A stretch of DNA of 27,824 nt, from positions 1 to 27,824 of the IMG/VR virus record IMGVR_UViG_3300017773_000099. One strand, written 5' to 3'. Position numbers and translations under genes: made by a program. The number at the start of each line of letters is the position of its first letter. Position 1 is the stretch's first letter. Positions 26,901 through 27,824 of the stretch are shown here, one piece after another. The stretch is from a virus. The notes beneath the pieces are model-generated. The model was given only the letters and a program-made list of their open reading frames with translations, was not told the DNA's origin and did not search any database.

Positions 26901-27602
26901 TCTGGCGAAAAAATAGCATTGTCTGCTACTGAAATATCTCCACCGCTTAATTCCAAGCTTAAAGATTTAAACTCTGCCTATTGGGCGTCTAAATATGATG
27001 ATTATTTAGGTGCTATGGGTAAAGTTGGTTCTTTTGTTGGCGTACCTTTAGATAATATTTTAGCTATTACAAATTCATTAGCCGGTTTATTTAATGATCA
27101 GCTTGATACTTGGCAAAAAATAATGTTGCAATTAGGTTATAATGAATACGAAATTGCCCCTGATGTTGCCAAAGCTAAAAGAAAGAAAAAGAAAGAGCCT
27201 GAATTTAAAGAGGATACTTGGAATGATAGTGAATGGGATAATGCAGATGATTGGACAGACGAGTGGAAAGATACTCCTGTTAAAAAACTTGAAAGAGGTG
27301 TAGCTGGAGTCGCCAATAGAGATGGGTCAATAGAAGTAGACCCTAATTTATCCCCTGTTGAACGTGAAAAAACAATTGCTCACGAAAAACAACATGTAAA
27401 GGATATAAAAAACGGCAAGTTAGATTATGATGATGACTACGTTTACTGGAACGGTAATAAGTATAAGAGAAAGAATGGCAAGATATACTATAATGGAAAA
27501 TGGTATATTGAAGGCCATAAAGATTTACCGTGGGAGAAGAAAGCATATAATGCTGAACCTTCAACCGCAGAAGTTAAAAAGAAAATAAAACTTTATAAAT
27601 AA
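20970..27602 (+). CDS. Giant polyvalent ejection protein: nuclease-like and two zinc-peptidase-like domains (T7 gp16 position)
   Basis: This 2210-residue protein is the largest gene and ends the operon, where T7 places gp16. I infer a protein packed in the head and injected with DNA. Residues 30-110 are helical, with membrane-like segments at about 200-222 and 328-345. A coiled coil spans 366-440. A PD-(D/E)XK nuclease-like domain lies at about 855-915 (E858, D886, E900, K902). A zincin-like HEFQH motif is at 1225-1229, with E1282 as possible third ligand. A segment near 1489-1535 (FIPPNAEDFRGLLY) is familiar from marine phage giants. Residues 1672-1977 resemble large polyvalent protein domains, with hydrophobic helices near 1900-1925. 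A second HEKQH site is at 2138-2142, with E2189 or E2196 downstream. No lysozyme or transglycosylase motif was seen. An alternative start is Met6. A terminator follows at once. Confidence 0.7.
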   Translation: MEEEYMTNPNLENGQSQDISQLGTEEDDVQPFDQSTLDQLEERALKQREAEEFETAVKIRRQGIKEAAEQYDLPEWWVNKLTGFKASLVSIGENFNSLIEDAVVDTYDELVGGNRSAEEKKVLADQIFSLGGILPNTEEERLERYGIDPEVDLVASKVDYGTVIDENTGQVRQKDFVDLVGEGEYKAAADDLAANLFQAAPSVLIAMTGIGGVGVLGGSAAGQKAKEIDKKYGTDIDYSQKWADAATTGAGEFATELVTFGLAKGLGKVFTKYGADSVPKVLKQFGDVAFGFTSEGASEIGADAISRAADKYYLGDDKAFEGFGRASVVNGVVGGIMGAGMSFINNGRPTGTIAQKVVTPAPIRNAQKKAAIEIQMLQNEIENATSKEAADILSQQLRDKQNSLRDSNKMVQNQLSNLSDEQLKRLAEVSGKIALYEDMVNDDSYDDASKGLFRSQIAELENEKNTIFSNPDITDIKKAEPVSKKNVELSKEAQDLYENNSNPTVIADKLGGIAGTVANRKWSLVAPDLQVGTYQDFLSALKFGKGGIVDMVRTYNKEKNDSIAAYVASLMDKRADRIIGKFTKRKADTSVDTARGIMAEETGPTAAELADRLTIPQNAIEKAATNAELFNLKLDKISNIKDYVTQQKDFFKTYLTPEIKSFLKPKGSQLEKQKALKNYVYKNVDTLKELYMAAPGLNKVRSGPIATWSITPPTNKEFADYIMGEDLDLSTAKGRNALNSRKDKVAERIADSIGQKAWQEFVGSNKEAQENISNLSKQLIEKTSESIYTPKDIITKIGDPAVFTKKAKALAKIVVDNKGYDNDAFNNAAFGPFTKSFIKKMWDNGDLVGKTYGGIIYEDASKAFLKAAGINVLEVQSGGFDSTVPDLQIQVKDGRLLNVEYKSNKGDRLGQFTIQIQPDGNIVYIENRKEIDINEYPGGDVINKFIQNKFKNKSFKQVIDKINEIENRTGTDKITAIPFGTKIKQNTWDQILKLPAYRELVETIEIPIEAVIKHYTGKGPDKSSFLIQIGDSGLYHFKQPIKGIPSKKFEGNVVARFRLKSGGGMSKTGSASFSYTAELGLQGKFEKSDFNLDNKENLAEFAAAVDNIKPEDKLSFQLRKQEALEGLRDPKEKQINSALANHFETISNIPATEDASRTLTAMLENAWQGTVDSTTNKTTANQYLQDELGLTEEQAKSVTARTNGFQHGNFIFINKDTANMDTMFHEFQHIWNKIVYQRSPRVFNAIYEKIKNEAPELYAKQVKRIKEAGYNFKEDSFEWKDEVIAGLGGLNAAKEFKTDAQKKSFMDLMKEYWDIVKKFLGITKMAKDKSLQDMTVEEVLDVMTAEVLSGKPGSVLSKMKPESWLKTRIIKADPSFSIAKDKQFQGLQALKNEYRKSKDLTKAIEAGYNAVKDSYSLETWAEFVESAVKETNVNNSKTLYIAKATWLASNEISLDNIKELQDLNFTEELNRKARNLIYTTKSKGKPTKWFIPPNAEDFRGLLYTLFPDGKAGKEAKEFYTKYILDPYHRGVQAANQEVVNKLKAVSEIVKDVDINKDIEGTPYNIGTAVKAYNWVRNGQDPLPNSKSSRKQDIIDRMIATVESNPKLVELADFLNDNVEINYSDRMLTESLGQTIMSEVQKGVRSKHLETFARNVDAIFDQTNLDQLEKQFGKKYVQALRGTIKRMKTGRNRSGLDAQSNVFAKWLGRSVGSTMFINRRSALLQTISFINFIGKDNNNLFQATRALASSEANAVFKKLWTSDYLVNRRTGAKFDVLADEIAGEENIIDKILNAGFWPTKMADSMAIAFGGTPFYINTRDALIKAGMSKKEAEAEAMQQWIESAEETQQSSDPSKISEIQASTVGKIIYAFANTPFQYARYAKRKMQDIASGRSKNLRKDIGSIFYYTVAQAVMFNMLQSGLLALIMFGDTDDEEKIDELQLQAIERSLTSFLKSLGNPGAVTAATYAVLKEAMQERTSGEKIALSATEISPPLNSKLKDLNSAYWASKYDDYLGAMGKVGSFVGVPLDNILAITNSLAGLFNDQLDTWQKIMLQLGYNEYEIAPDVAKAKRKKKKEPEFKEDTWNDSEWDNADDWTDEWKDTPVKKLERGVAGVANRDGSIEVDPNLSPVEREKTIAHEKQHVKDIKNGKLDYDDDYVYWNGNKYKRKNGKIYYNGKWYIEGHKDLPWEKKAYNAEPSTAEVKKKIKLYK

Positions 27603-27604
27603 AA

Positions 27605-27648
27605 AAAAGGGATGATACCATTACGGCGTCATCCCTTTTATTATTTTA
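27605..27648. terminator. Bidirectional rho-independent terminator between convergent genes
   Basis: A perfect 11-bp stem pairs AAAAGGGATGA (27605-27615) with TCATCCCTTTT (27629-27639) around a 13-base loop. The + strand continues TTTTATTATTTT, and the minus strand reads CCCTTTTTTTT. Both convergent transcripts can therefore end here. It begins 3 bases after the last virion gene's stop and ends near the stop of the minus-strand gene. Confidence 0.85.
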
Positions 27649-27824
27649 TAATGTTATGAAATACCCTATAACTCCTCCGAGTATAGGGCCAATTATTGCC
27701 CACACTTTATAGACTTTAATAACATTATTTTCTTCTGAAGTATAAACATTATCATCTGTATTGAGATTAAATGCTTCTAATTGTTCTTCGAGTTCTTTGA
27801 TGCGTGTTTTAGCATCAGCAAATG
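27646..27824 (-). CDS. Small membrane protein, C-terminal fragment (5' end beyond window)
   Basis: The minus strand is open from the right edge to a TAA at 27646-27648, giving 59 visible residues. An N-terminal coiled-coil-like stretch (AKTRIKELEEQLEAF) leads through a polar linker to a single hydrophobic C-terminal helix (VWAIIGPILGGVIGYFITL) that ends the protein. A tail-anchored membrane protein with a short coiled coil is plausible. Small lysis-related or holin-like phage proteins can look like this, but nothing diagnostic is visible and I do not assign it. It is convergent with the virion operon and shares its terminator, so it belongs to a separate transcription unit, possibly an early or lysis module. 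Confidence 0.65.
   Translation of the reverse strand, partial: FADAKTRIKELEEQLEAFNLNTDDNVYTSEENNVIKVYKVWAIIGPILGGVIGYFITL

Noticed and set aside
20970-27602. Lysozyme, transglycosylase or virion RNA polymerase domain in the giant ejection protein.
   Set aside because: No EXXXXXXXT/Glu-Ser-type lysozyme motif, SLT motif or DxDGD-type polymerase motif could be found by reading the sequence; the DGD strings in this window lie in the fibre repeats.
1-27824. tRNA genes, CRISPR arrays, insertion sequences, integrase or attachment sites.
   Set aside because: Genes are packed almost end to end, the longest gap is under 60 bases, and no such structure fits in them or is encoded.

Overview
The window looks like the virion-assembly module of an AT-rich tailed phage, probably a short-tailed (podovirus-like) phage of a marine Bacteroidota host. 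Fourteen complete genes and one left-truncated gene run on the + strand from the left edge to 27602. A convergent minus-strand gene fragment enters from the right edge. Three features point to Bacteroidota. No start codon has a convincing Shine-Dalgarno sequence and the stretches before starts are A/T-rich. The large fibre protein carries BACON-like and thrombospondin type-3-like repeats. The terminase, portal, capsid, ring and nozzle proteins resemble, from memory of the families, those of uncultured marine viruses and crAss-like phages. The lineage assignment is inference without a database search.

Layout, left to right. The packaging and head genes are the terminase large subunit C-terminus (3-767), portal (772-2640), a coiled-coil protein that looks like the detached C-terminus of the portal (2641-3117), scaffold (3147-4367) and major capsid protein (4385-5815). 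A terminator follows the capsid gene (5829-5860). Next come an unidentified 241-aa protein (5874-6599) and a hairpin in the gap after it. The connector and tail genes are two adaptor/ring proteins (6655-7374 and 7374-8321), a 1405-aa nozzle/stabilisation protein with an apparent inserted domain (8327-12544), a 1654-aa fibre/adhesin (12546-17510), a small virion protein (17517-17840) and a degenerate GNAT-like protein (17840-18244). The ejection cassette has three proteins of increasing size, 208, 698 and 2210 aa (18246-27602), in the order of T7 gp14-gp15-gp16. A bidirectional terminator closes the operon.

The genes together would make and fill the head (terminase, portal, scaffold, capsid), join it to a short tail (rings, nozzle), bind the host surface (fibre, and perhaps the nozzle insert) and deliver internal proteins with the DNA. 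The most interesting protein is the 2210-aa one. It combines membrane-like segments, a PD-(D/E)XK nuclease-like domain, two separate HExxH zinc-peptidase-like sites and regions resembling the 'large polyvalent protein' class. I infer that it is injected with the genome and acts early in infection.

The second notable point is that the portal reading frame is interrupted by a single TAA followed at once by an in-frame ATG. The third is the apparent insertion of about 220 residues in the nozzle. There are no gene-free stretches over 300 bases, and no tRNA, CRISPR array, integrase or insertion sequence is visible.
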